Source of the DNA: Ascoidea rubescens DSM 1968
Lineage: Eukaryota > Ascomycota > Saccharomycetes > Ascoideales > Ascoideaceae
Reading direction: 5' to 3'
DNA length: 64,000 nucleotides
NCBI RefSeq assembly: GCF_001661345.1
Contig: NW_017962923.1
Span: forward strand, 372,001-436,000
Made by a program: the position numbers and the translations under genes. The notes under the pieces are model-generated. The model ran no database searches and had not been told where the DNA came from. It was given only the letters and a program-made list of their open reading frames with translations. Every line of letters begins with the position of its first letter. Position 1 is the first letter of the stretch. Positions 38,969-47,481 of the stretch are shown here, piece by piece.

Positions 38969-39442
38969 TCATTTTCTTTCATCTTTACGAATACCACTAA
39001 CAATATCATCGATTCTTAATAATAAACAGGAACTTTCAATAGCTGTTTTAATGCTTTGTTGTTTAACAACTTCGGGCTCCCAAATTCCATAATCCTTCAT
39101 ATCAACAATATCTCCTGTATCTCCATCAATACCCATAGTATAATTTCCTTTACTATGTTCGCTTCTTAACTTACTCAATATTCTAATTGGATTTTTACCA
39201 CAATTTTGAATTAATGTTCTTGGAATGATTTCTAGCGCATCTGAAACTGCCTTATAAGGCAATTGTTGTATATTTTCGATTTTGGACAAATTTTCTAACA
39301 ACTTTATTGAAATTGCCATCTCAGTTGCTCCACCTCCTGGCGACAATGATGGTTCCAAGAAAACATTTCTAGTTACTGCCATTGCATCTTGTAAATTTCT
39401 ATCAATTTCATTTATAATGTCCTTTGATGGTCCTCTCAATAA
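38969..39442 (-). pseudogene. CCT3: CCT3 3' fragment carried by the duplication
   Basis: This is the last 157 codons of CCT3 (from LRGPSKDIINEIDR to the stop), identical to the intact gene. The 5' three quarters, the ATP-binding start and the promoter are absent. Upstream of the break the frame runs a few codons into foreign sequence with no ATG, so no product is expected. It is a passive part of the duplicated block and marks its outer edge. Confidence 0.93.
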
Positions 39443-39557
39443 TCTATCATAAAACACATCCTAGCTTGGATACTAAGAATTAGTAAAAAAATCGTAAAAC
39501 ATTAAATTATATTATATTGTATACTGTATTGATAGTGTCATGGTTATTATCCAAATA

Positions 39558-42350
39558 TCATATGGAAATATCAATCAATTTGCTATAATAGGCGATTGAG
39601 CTCAAATTTATACTGCTTTTACCTATGATTTTATTGAACATTTCATGATCTTTGGATTTCATTATATCAGTAATATTTGTACTCTCTTCTTCTTCCTCAT
39701 CACTAGAAATGCTGTTTTCACTAGCATAGTAACAAATATTGAATAGATTATCGGACAACTCTTTTCTTAATTGAAAGTCGACCAACTTGTTTGAGATTTT
39801 GCTTCCAATCCAAATTCTTAAGATTCCGCTTAGCATTTCAATGTTATCATTGAATTCCTCATCCTCGTTGTGATTGATATTGTCAATATTATTGTGATAA
39901 GTTTGATCTTTATTATCCTTAATAAACTTACATGTGTTAAATACATGATAAAATGTAAATAAATCAAAGTTATTCTTAATTTTTCCATTTGCCAAGTTCA
40001 ATTTAACCAATTTTTTTAGATAAAAATCGATTCTGTTATACTCTTTATCGTGTTCAATGATTTTCGAGATTAAAATCGAATAAACTGATATAATCAAATT
40101 CATTTTGTCATTTTTAGTGATGTCTTTGTTATTAACAATCTGCTCTTGAATAAATGTATCAATAACTTGAGTGATTTTTTCATTGTGATTGAAGCTAATA
40201 TTGTTAAAGTTTAGTATCTTCATTTGAATATTTTCAATTGAATTCTTAAATGAAAGTTTATCAATGATGTTTAATTTTAATTCCAAATCGTTTATTTTGT
40301 CATCATAATTGCTTAGTTTTTTATTAACGATATCATTAATTAACATTTTACTAATATGTAGTCCCAAATATTTGACAATTTCATTTCCGTTTTTGTAATT
40401 ATCAAAATTATTTTTATTAATGAAATCCAAATAGATTTCATTATAAGTATAATTGTTTAGGATCAATTTTAAATTCTTATCATTATTATTCAAGGTGAAA
40501 ACACATAATCTATAAAATAAATAAGATAATTCATTGGTTAGAAATTTGACAAAATGTAAGTATTTAAGATTTTTTTTAGAATAAATTTGAATATTAATGG
40601 ATAGCTTGAAGAAATAAAGAGAGAAGCTTTCTTTATTACTATTATTATTATTATTTTTATAGTGGAAAAAAACTTCAAATGGAATTTGAATAAATTTATT
40701 GATATTAATTATAAAGTCATTATTATTGCTATTATTATTATTGGTGTTATTTGTTTTATTATTTTTTTTTGTAAAGTTAATTTGGTATAATTTATAAAAG
40801 GTAGATATACAGTTTATAAATAAGAAAATTTTGATTAAAGTAAATACCAATTTAAGGATATCTGAATTGAACGGTATAAATGATAAACCTTTTAAGTCTA
40901 TATTATCGTATCCATTAAATGTATTAATACCCACCATGCATGCTAAACCAGTGGATAGTAATTTTTTATTATCTATATTGATTGAAGGAGAGGAATTAAC
41001 GGAGGAAATAGAAGAGTTGTTGACTTGATTATTGATTTGATTGAGTTGGTTATTATTGATGATTTTATTGTTAATATTATTGTTTGAATTTGGAGATGAA
41101 AGCGAAGGTAGAGAAGAAGAAGTAGATGAAGAATATGAATTTGAATTTGAATTTGAATTTGAATTTGAGCTTGAAATTGAATTTGAAATGGAGGTTGAAG
41201 TGGAAGTGGATAATTGAGATAAAGGAGAGAGTGAATTATTGATTTGGTGGAGTTGATTGTTTTGAGGAGAAATTGAATTAATGATTTGATTATTTAGACT
41301 ATTAAAATGGTTGAGGTTGTTGATGTTGTTGTAATTTTGAGTATGGTTATGGTTTTGATTAACCATGTTATTGAAAATATCATTATTGTTTAAGTTGATA
41401 TTGTAAATTAAGTTTTTTAGATGATTATTTTCTTTGACTAAATTTTTATTTTTGAATTCCAAGTGTTTGATGTATTCGGTTGCTTTTGATAGGATTGTAG
41501 CTTTATTTAATTTTTTGGCTGGTTGTAAGCCATCTAGCTTGATATTTAAATCATTAGATAGATCTAAATTGGAGTCATCGAAATTATCATCAATTAAACA
41601 ACGTAAGGAAGGAACAGAGTCTCTGAGATTTCTAATTTTATCATTGATGTTTGTTCTATATCTTTTTTCAATCATATTGTGGGAAGATTTTTCCTTTTTT
41701 TTGATGCCACTGGTGTTTGAAGAGGGTAAAGAGGAATTAACTTTATTGTTGAGCATTGCGGGATGAATCTTTTTTAAGTTTTGAAGGAAGTTATTGTTTA
41801 AATTTGAATTAACGTTATTTTGAATATTGATACTGTTTGTATTTTGGATTGAGTTAGAGTTGTTGATGTTTGATTGTAAATTTGGCGATAAAGAGCAAGA
41901 AGAATAAGAGGAAGAAGATGAAGAAGATGAATGGTTTGAATATGGATTGGCCTTATCAGCAGTGTTGTTATTGTTGTTGTTGTTATTGTTGTTGTTATTG
42001 ATATTGATATTTTTATTGATATTGTTATTGATATTGTTATTGATATTGCTATTGATATTGCTATTGTTATTATTAATGTTATAGAGAGTTGAATCAGATG
42101 GTTGAGTGTTGATATTCATGTTAAAATTTAGATCGTTGAAATGAATATTTGATATTTGATCTTGGATTTGGCCTAGATTTTGATTGTGATGTTGATTTTG
42201 ATACTGAGAGTTGTTATTAGGAGGGATGAATTTGGTATTGTTATTTAGAGATAAAGGGATCTCGTCCTCATTCAAAAGAGCATTTTGGTTCAAATCAGTT
42301 ATGATGGAGAGAAAGCCATTGCAGTCATCTTCGTCGAACAAGAAACTCAT
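39558..42350 (-). CDS. SREBP-like bHLH transcription factor (Hms1/Cph2 group)
   Basis: The 930-aa protein has a long Asn/Ser-rich N-terminus. Its bHLH domain reads SSHNMIEKRYRTNINDKIRNLRDSVPSL ... KATILSKATEYIKHLEFKNKNLVKEN. The Tyr in EKRYR is diagnostic of the SREBP class. The loop is enlarged by ~25 residues, a fungal trait. After another low-complexity stretch there is a hydrophobic segment (DILKLVFTLIKIFLFINCIS) and a C-terminal helical region matching the Hms1/Cph2 C-terminal domain pattern. It could be membrane-tethered, but a second membrane helix is not clear. Start is MSFLFDEDDCNGFL at 42350; the open frame continues to 42416 only through a TTG. Likely roles are sterol, glycolytic or morphogenesis control, as in the family. 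Confidence 0.88.
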   Translation of the reverse strand: MSFLFDEDDCNGFLSIITDLNQNALLNEDEIPLSLNNNTKFIPPNNNSQYQNQHHNQNLGQIQDQISNIHFNDLNFNMNINTQPSDSTLYNINNNNSNINSNINNNINNNINKNININNNNNNNNNNNNTADKANPYSNHSSSSSSSSYSSCSLSPNLQSNINNSNSIQNTNSINIQNNVNSNLNNNFLQNLKKIHPAMLNNKVNSSLPSSNTSGIKKKEKSSHNMIEKRYRTNINDKIRNLRDSVPSLRCLIDDNFDDSNLDLSNDLNIKLDGLQPAKKLNKATILSKATEYIKHLEFKNKNLVKENNHLKNLIYNINLNNNDIFNNMVNQNHNHTQNYNNINNLNHFNSLNNQIINSISPQNNQLHQINNSLSPLSQLSTSTSTSISNSISSSNSNSNSNSNSYSSSTSSSLPSLSSPNSNNNINNKIINNNQLNQINNQVNNSSISSVNSSPSINIDNKKLLSTGLACMVGINTFNGYDNIDLKGLSFIPFNSDILKLVFTLIKIFLFINCISTFYKLYQINFTKKNNKTNNTNNNNSNNNDFIININKFIQIPFEVFFHYKNNNNNSNKESFSLYFFKLSINIQIYSKKNLKYLHFVKFLTNELSYLFYRLCVFTLNNNDKNLKLILNNYTYNEIYLDFINKNNFDNYKNGNEIVKYLGLHISKMLINDIVNKKLSNYDDKINDLELKLNIIDKLSFKNSIENIQMKILNFNNISFNHNEKITQVIDTFIQEQIVNNKDITKNDKMNLIISVYSILISKIIEHDKEYNRIDFYLKKLVKLNLANGKIKNNFDLFTFYHVFNTCKFIKDNKDQTYHNNIDNINHNEDEEFNDNIEMLSGILRIWIGSKISNKLVDFQLRKELSDNLFNICYYASENSISSDEEEEESTNITDIMKSKDHEMFNKIIGKSSINLSSIAYYSKLIDISI
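41960..42080. repeat. TTGTTATTGATA-type repeats inside the bHLH gene
   Basis: Mixed 3-, 6- and 12-bp units encode Asn/Ile-rich tracts near the N-terminus. A GAATTT repeat lies at 41139-41168 in the same gene. Confidence 0.8.
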
Positions 42351-42508
42351 GATAGGGAAAGCAGCAGAACTGGAGCAAGAAGGAGAATTAAGATTGAGAT
42401 GTGAAGTGAGAAACAAAAGAAAAACTCGTTAAAAGGATATTAAATTCATATATATACTGCCCCAGTACCGCTCCACGCACACACCACCGATCCGCCCAGC
42501 ACACGCAG

Positions 42509-42514
42509 CACGTG
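42509..42514. promoter_or_regulatory. CACGTG E-box (GCACGTGACC)
   Basis: Lies about 160 bp upstream of the bHLH factor ATG. bHLH factors of this class bind such sites, so autoregulation is possible; this is inference. Confidence 0.5.
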
Positions 42515-42633
42515 ACCCGCGAATCGCAGTGCTGCGATTGCTCGGGCCGCGTAAGCGAATATTCCCGCGCTGCGCCCGATGGCCTGATCCCCGCGGCTCG
42601 TAGCGCGCTATTCCGTTACAGCGTCCGTGCCGG

Positions 42634-42639
42634 CACGTG
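42634..42639. promoter_or_regulatory. CACGTG E-box (GGCACGTGTGC)
   Basis: Second E-box in the same GC-rich divergent promoter, 120 bp from the first. Confidence 0.5.
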
Positions 42640-43023
42640 TGCAGCCCGTACAGGTGGATTGCTCCTCACAAATGGTGTAGAAGGCAGACTGCATGTGTCT
42701 GCGCGTGATTATGTGCTGTCCGGCGAGACGTGGTTGTGGGCTCTGGGAGCTGGTGTTTAGGCTGTTCTGCTACTCCACAATCACTCTCAATCTCTTTGCG
42801 ATGGCCTTGCTAACCTTTCCTTGATTTCAAATCATGGCTCGCTCAACCTCTTGTTCCAATGCCTTGTTTCAATCCCTTATGCTGTCTCTAACTCTGATTC
42901 ATACTTAAGCTCTCTTTTTTCTCTCCTATCCATCGCCCCCTCGCCATTTTCAACTCCCTCTTCCTTCTTATTACTACCCAATTCCACGCCCTCAATTTCA
43001 TTTTTTCCCAAATCTTCTTCAGA

Positions 43024-43782
43024 ATGCCCGACAAGTACTACTTAAATTCTGGTGACAGAAAGGTTCTTACCACTAATATCGAAGACTGTGTTGATGCAAT
43101 TGGTTATGGTCAAGAAAAAGTCATCACAACTTCCGTCGGGAAAACCTATTATCAAGCCTTATATAATACTGCCATCAGTGAAAACGATGATCCCAACGTT
43201 TCAAGCAAAATCTTTCGCTTGAGCAATTGCATCTTGACTAGATTGTCAGATCAGGCAGAAACATATATTAGATTGGGTATAAGAAAATCAGATTGGGCTA
43301 TTTTAACTGGCACTGCTGATCGTTATAACTTATCCTCCTTGGACTCTTTAGACCCTTCCTCAAGTTACCAATTTGTATCCGTTTGCTACCATCCTCCCTA
43401 TAAGAGAGCCACAACTTTTGTCAACAAATCAACAAATTCAAATATTTCTTTAAATATCGATAACATCTTGAATAATTTCTCCGTTGTTGCTGATGTCTCC
43501 GTTATCTTTAGAGCCTATTTGGAAAAAAAGACTTCCACAGCTCTTGTCACCGATCCTCCAAAAAAAATAGACCCAATTGATTCAAAAAATGATGAAAAAT
43601 TCATCGACTTTTATGATGATCTTACAATCTCAGATAAATCGGAAAAAATTCCCTTTTATATTGGCGGCGAGCTAATTAATATCAACAGGTTAATTGAATT
43701 GGCAGAATTCGATTGCTTTGAAAGAGAATGCATAGTTGAGGAGGCCTTTTTAAACCAATGGATTTCTCTATCTTCAAATTAA
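43024..43782 (+). CDS. Uncharacterised 252-aa protein
   Basis: An intact ATG-initiated frame with normal yeast codon use and non-repetitive sequence, so I take it as a real gene. No signal peptide, membrane helix or catalytic motif stands out. The product begins MPDKYYLNSGDRKVLTTNIE, and a block around LRLGIRKSDWAIL-like residues and the acidic C-terminal helix ELAEFDCFERECIVEEAFLN look folded. The middle (~150-190) is Ser/Asn and Lys/Asp-rich. I do not recognise the family. Its stop codon lies within a 25-bp tandem repeat. Confidence 0.75.
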   Translation: MPDKYYLNSGDRKVLTTNIEDCVDAIGYGQEKVITTSVGKTYYQALYNTAISENDDPNVSSKIFRLSNCILTRLSDQAETYIRLGIRKSDWAILTGTADRYNLSSLDSLDPSSSYQFVSVCYHPPYKRATTFVNKSTNSNISLNIDNILNNFSVVADVSVIFRAYLEKKTSTALVTDPPKKIDPIDSKNDEKFIDFYDDLTISDKSEKIPFYIGGELININRLIELAEFDCFERECIVEEAFLNQWISLSSN

Positions 43783-43835
43783 TTTCATTACTTCATCTTC
43801 AAATTAATTTCATTACTTCATCTTCAAATTAATTT
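43771..43835. repeat. 25-bp tandem repeat spanning a stop codon
   Basis: The unit TCTTCAAATTAATTTCATTA plus CTTCA is present at 43771 and 43796, with a partial third copy at 43821. The first unit contains the last codons and the TAA of the 252-aa gene. Confidence 0.88.
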
Positions 43836-44007
43836 TAATTTTCAAACCTTCTTTTTTTTTGTTCTTTCACATTTCTTTTTCTAATAAATCTTACCACTAT
43901 ATATCCGATTAATTGAACTTTCATTTTTTCCTATTTATTACAACTTACTCACTCTGAAAAATAAATGTAAAAACAAAAAAAACTTATTAAGGACAGACAA
44001 AAAAATA

Positions 44008-44079
44008 CTCCGCGACGGGGAATTGAACCCCGGTCTACCACGCGACAAGCGGTAATTCTAGCCACTAAACTATCACGGA
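44008..44079 (-). tRNA. tRNA-Asp (anticodon GTC), minus copy
   Basis: The reverse complement starts TCCGTGATAGTTTAGTGG and has loop TTGTCGC with anticodon GTC, B box GTTCAATTC and acceptor 3' strand TCGCGGA plus G. A T-run follows. No intron. Confidence 0.97.
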
Positions 44080-44386
44080 CTCCGATTCAAATCTCTGCTT
44101 GTGCTATTATTTTTTTATCACATCTAGTATTTCTTATCTTTCTTATTATTTGCATTTTTGTTTTGGGAATTTCAAACCGCAGTTTTAATAATTTAGTGTT
44201 TCCTTTATCAGCTTATTAAATCACTAATTTGTTGTCCAATGTTTTTCGATAAATATTTCATAATAAATAAACTACAAGTAGCTGTTAATACTTGTTATTT
44301 TTATTTTTATTTTTTCTTTCGTCTAATCCTGTTTATAATATAAAAAGGAAAACAACTACTATTTATCATTTATTCACTTGTTAATT
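44080..44386. other. HPA3 upstream region
   Basis: 307 bp of AT-rich DNA with TATAATATAAAAAGG at about 44334-44347, a good TATA region for the HPA3-like gene. No other feature is seen. Confidence 0.5.
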
Positions 44387-44866
44387 ATGAGTGAATTTTA
44401 TATAAGACCAATTGAAGAAACTGACAAAGATGAATGGTTAGAATTATGGTCTGGGAAACATGGTTATTTAGAATTCTATAAAACTATTTTATCACCAAAA
44501 ACTAGTGATGCCACTTTTAAGAGGTTTTTTGATTCAGATTATACAATGTGGTGTGCTGTCGCAATCTCTAAACAAACACAAAAGTTGATTGGTTTTACTA
44601 CTTACTTGACTCATTTATCTACATGGTCTGAAAACAACTATATGTATTTAAATGATTTGTTTGTGAAAGAAGATTGCAGGCTAAAGGGTGTTGGCAGAAA
44701 GTTAATTGAATTTGTTTATCGACAGGCCGAATTAAAAAAATCAGAAAAGGTTTATTGGTGTACTCAAACCTTCAACCACAGAGCACAAATCTTATACAAT
44801 AAAGTAGGAATCTATGAGAATTTTGTTCAATATGCAAAAGATCCAGATTATAAAATTGAAGAATGA
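44387..44866 (+). CDS. HPA3: GNAT acetyltransferase, Hpa2/Hpa3 type (D-amino-acid N-acetyltransferase)
   Basis: Hpa3-type enzymes acetylate D-amino acids and polyamines with acetyl-CoA. The 159-aa product has a complete GNAT fold: FYIRPIEETDKDEWLELW, MWCAVAISKQTQKLIGFTTY, LNDLFVKEDCRLKGVGRKLIEFVYRQA (motif A, with the acetyl-CoA loop RLKGVG) and VYWCTQTFNHRAQILYNKVG (motif B). The VYWCT...NHRAQ.LY pattern is specific to the Hpa2/Hpa3 group. I used the ATG at 44387; the frame is open three codons upstream to a TTG. It lies between two facing tRNA-Asp genes. Confidence 0.92.
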   Translation: MSEFYIRPIEETDKDEWLELWSGKHGYLEFYKTILSPKTSDATFKRFFDSDYTMWCAVAISKQTQKLIGFTTYLTHLSTWSENNYMYLNDLFVKEDCRLKGVGRKLIEFVYRQAELKKSEKVYWCTQTFNHRAQILYNKVGIYENFVQYAKDPDYKIEE

Positions 44867-45255
44867 ATGTGATTTTATCAAATATTTTTAAAATTTTAGT
44901 ATATAATAAATATTCACAAGTTGCAGACTTGACAATAATCATTAGGATTACATGATAATAATAGTTTTCAAATTAGTAGAGCAGTCTCTACAAAATTAAT
45001 AATTTGATTAATATTCCGTGACCACGAGCCAGCCGTGTGGGACTTGTAGACCTATGTAGTAGGTATAAACTGTTGTTTGCCTTAATTTTAAGCGAGGTGT
45101 AGGGAAACCTGAACTTACAGGGAAAAACCTACACAAATCAGATAGAGAAAAAGTTTAGGATCTTAAGAGTTAAGGTCCTATACCCTCTCTAAAAAACTAA
45201 CCAACATTTTGAATCCTTTTCTTGTACCTAAAAGTTGCTTAAGTTGGGGTGGCAT
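44867..45255. other. Non-coding spacer after HPA3
   Basis: It includes a moderately GC-rich part (45016-45190: GTGACCACGAGCCAGCCGTG and onward) without a frame or a tRNA fold. I see no identifiable RNA. Confidence 0.4.
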
Positions 45256-45828
45256 TCAATGAGATAATGATATCGTAGGAGATAGGCTGTTACACACACA
45301 AAGTTTTTTATTTAAATAACCAGCAGCCCACTGGAAATCTGACCCAAATACATGTCCATATTGCAATTGAGTAATTCCACTGAGCACATATTTAGGGTAA
45401 GTCTTCATTGGTACATAAAGAAGATTTTGATTAAACTTGATTTTAGGAGCGCTATTCCTTATTATATTTTGAAAGTGGCTATTGAACTGATTGTTTTCGA
45501 TGTCGCTTTTCCATAATGTTTCTAATTGATTATCCAATGATTGATTAATGGGGATTTGTTTTGTTTTGTTATTTAAATTTATGTTCATGTTCAATGTTGA
45601 AATAATATTTTTTAGTTTTTGAATCTCTGACCTGAACGCTGATTTTTGGCAATTTTCATATATTGATTTAATTGGATTTGTGGTCGCCGTGCCGTAAGCC
45701 CATCGTGCAATGTTTTTCAAGTTGCTTGTCTCTAGATCTCTTTCAATGGGAGGAATTGATCCTTCAAATTTTTTTCCTTTTCTGCTGCATCTCAATAGGA
45801 CCCTTAGGATTTGTTGTAGATTAAATAA
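45256..45828 (-). pseudogene. Possible 5'-less ORF next to tRNA-Asp
   Basis: A minus-strand frame stays open from just inside 45828 to a stop at 45256, but the only ATG (MNINLNNKTK) is about 110 codons from the end. Upstream codons read NLQQILRVLLRCSRKGKKFEG. A TTAG that could be a splice acceptor stands at the 5' limit, only ~50 bp from the tRNA-Asp gene at 45879. The translation (WAYGTATTNPIKSIYENCQKS, YVPMKTYPKYVLSG) looks like protein rather than noise, but I do not recognise it. It may be a gene whose 5' end was lost at a rearrangement beside the tRNA, or an exon of a split gene. Confidence 0.35.
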
Positions 45829-45878
45829 CTAAGTACAATATCTAATTATTACGCTTCAAGTTCTTAGCTTTAAGGTAG

Positions 45879-45950
45879 TCCGTGATAGTTTAGTGGCTAG
45901 AATTACCGCTTGTCGCGTGGTAGACCGGGGTTCAATTCCCCGTTGCGGAG
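45879..45950 (+). tRNA. tRNA-Asp (anticodon GTC), plus copy
   Basis: Same sequence as the gene at 44008-44079 except one base in the 3' acceptor strand (TTGCGGA instead of TCGCGGA), giving a G-U pair. A T-run terminator follows. It faces away from the other copy in an inverted pair 1.8 kb apart. Confidence 0.97.
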
Positions 45951-46470
45951 TATTTTTTTATTCTTCCTTGATGAGGATTTTAATGCAATTTGCTGTATGC
46001 TTGACTCCTTCCTTCCGAAAGCTATATTTAAAATTAAGCTGGGGTAACTGAGATAGTGATAAGGATAGCTTTAGTTCTTGCTAGTGCACAGATATGCTGG
46101 TACATATGTTGTTTCATATTTCCTGTTTTGCAGATTCTATTTAACAATCTAGACATGCTCGATTTGTTATATTTAATTAAAGCCTAATTTTGCTGAAAAT
46201 AAACAATTTTTATTAGCATATATAAATCAAACTATCCATTTGAATGTCTATAATCTGGAAAACCATTTGCTGATGGAGCAAAACCCATTTCAGCTTGTTA
46301 GTATAGATAAATCCATATTTCCACAAACGATAAGCCAGTTTTAAGAAGGTGATGATTTTCTGCTGCTCTTCGTAATTATTTTATAAACAAAATAATTGAT
46401 TGAATGTGTAATTTTTATTATTGCTGAGACATTCCCCCATTCATACATTTAAAAACCGTAAAAAAGAAGC
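45951..46470. other. Spacer between tRNA-Asp and tRNA-Met
   Basis: AT-rich DNA with no credible frame. A GGTGATGATT stretch near 46348 resembles a snoRNA C box, but I find no convincing D box and stem, so I call nothing. Confidence 0.4.
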
Positions 46471-46563
46471 TGCTCTGGGGGAGGTTCGAACTCTCGACCT
46501 TCAGATAACCCATTAAACTATATTTATATGAGACTAACGCTCTTCCGACTGAGCTACCAAAGC
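46471..46563 (-). tRNA. Elongator tRNA-Met (anticodon CAT) with a 20-nt intron
   Basis: The reverse complement starts GCTTTGGTAGCTCAGTCGG. The anticodon CAT plus A37 is followed by a 20-nt AT-rich insert (TAAATATAGTTTAATGGGTT) in the canonical 37/38 position. The chain resumes ATCTGAAGGTCGAGAGTTCG and ends CCAGAGC plus A. Without the intron it is 73 nt and matches yeast elongator tRNA-Met, which has no intron in S. cerevisiae as I recall it. Confidence 0.95.
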
Positions 46564-47016
46564 AATGCTTCACTTTGCCTTTTAACTCTCAATTTTTTTA
46601 ATTTAGTAAAATATAACTGTTGGTTTTTATATAATCCTTTTTTGTTTTTTTGGGCACTATATTAGTTTATATCTTATTATTATTCGTATTGTTTATTCGA
46701 TTTTTTTAATTTAAAAATCAATAGACTTATATTTCATAGAGTTACTTTGTCCCTTTTCCTTAAAATAGTCAACTATTTTTCAAGCCGAGATCATATAACT
46801 GATTTAGCGAACTACAAATATTTTTTGTTGATAAATCATAAATTATTCTATATGCTTTGTGTTTTTTTATTTATTTTTGTGATGTAAAAGTAAGAGTAAA
46901 AAAAAAATAATCAGACTCACAGATTGAAAACTCACTTCATATTCAAAGCAGTTATGTTTTCCCCTTTTTATGTCATTTTTCTATTAGCTACGACCCTCCT
47001 GCCATTACTTTATTTT
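46564..47016. other. Spacer between tRNA-Met and velvet-like ORF
   Basis: 453 bp of AT-rich DNA. No gene or repeat of note is seen. Confidence 0.5.
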
Positions 47017-47481
47017 TTAATTGTTTTTGTTCTTAATAACTTTAGAATAAGTCCTTGAAGAATAAACCACCAACACATTTGAATCAAAAAATTTGATTAC
47101 AATGGGATTCTGATTGGAGAAATACTTTGAAAGAGTAAATCTTAATTTATATCTGCCAGTACTCATAATACCTAAATCACCAAATTCAAAACGATGATAA
47201 CCTGTTGTATTTGACAACGAAACCCCAAACAATATTTTAGTGCCTATCAATAAGTTTTGATCTTCAATGATCTGATTAAACTCATTCAATAGCAAAACAT
47301 CTATCAAAAACTGTGCCTTCACTCTGAAATCATTTGTTCTCAAGTAGATAACATTTGAAGGTGTAATGGATCTTTTGGTTGAGGGAGTTGATTGTCTGCC
47401 ATGTATTGATTGTTGTGAAAGAGTCAAATGATAAATTAAATTATTATTTGGAAAGTTGTTAAAAATAAAATTTGGTTCCAT
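47017..47481 (-). CDS. Small velvet-domain-like protein
   Basis: The 154-aa product starts with an ATG at 47481. Its C-terminal two thirds follow the velvet pattern. A beta-rich FRVKAQFLIDVLLL is followed by LLIGTKILFGVSLSNTTGYHRFEFGDLGIMSTGRYKLRF and by VIKFFDSNVLVVYSSRTYSKV. These correspond to the family's LxG...FxFxDLxxxxxGxYRLRF and S..F.VYSAKxFPG elements. Velvet proteins are NF-kappaB-fold DNA-binding regulators of development in filamentous fungi and are missing from S. cerevisiae and C. albicans. The N-terminal velvet motif (QQP, ARxCG) is not visible, so this is a shortened or fast-evolving member, or an exon of a longer gene. Function is not inferable beyond possible regulation. 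Confidence 0.55.
   Translation of the reverse strand: MEPNFIFNNFPNNNLIYHLTLSQQSIHGRQSTPSTKRSITPSNVIYLRTNDFRVKAQFLIDVLLLNEFNQIIEDQNLLIGTKILFGVSLSNTTGYHRFEFGDLGIMSTGRYKLRFTLSKYFSNQNPIVIKFFDSNVLVVYSSRTYSKVIKNKNN

Larger units (their letters stand above)
34784..39442. repeat. Right arm of the inverted duplication
   Basis: Reverse complement of 21475-26037 with no difference in any compared open frame, except for a single N at 35430 followed by a second copy of the preceding 95 bp. It carries tRNA-Val, IPK1, RPC17 and a 3' CCT3 fragment. Its outer edge falls inside CCT3 coding sequence and joins unrelated DNA at 39443. Confidence 0.95.
42351..43023. promoter_or_regulatory. GC-rich divergent promoter, bHLH gene / unknown gene
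   Basis: The 673-bp spacer has a markedly GC-rich core at 42461-42760, flanked by AT-rich DNA with a TATATATACTG element near 42450 and a C/T-rich leader before 43024. Two CACGTG boxes lie in the core. The frames open across it are a composition effect. Confidence 0.6.

Noticed and set aside
21475-39442. Centromere of the inverted-repeat type or a flip/flop mating-type locus
   Set aside because: The core contains four ordinary protein genes, no MAT alpha-box, homeobox or HMG gene, and is not gene-free.
46348-46360. C/D snoRNA C-box-like GGTGATGATT
   Set aside because: No convincing D box or terminal stem at suitable spacing.
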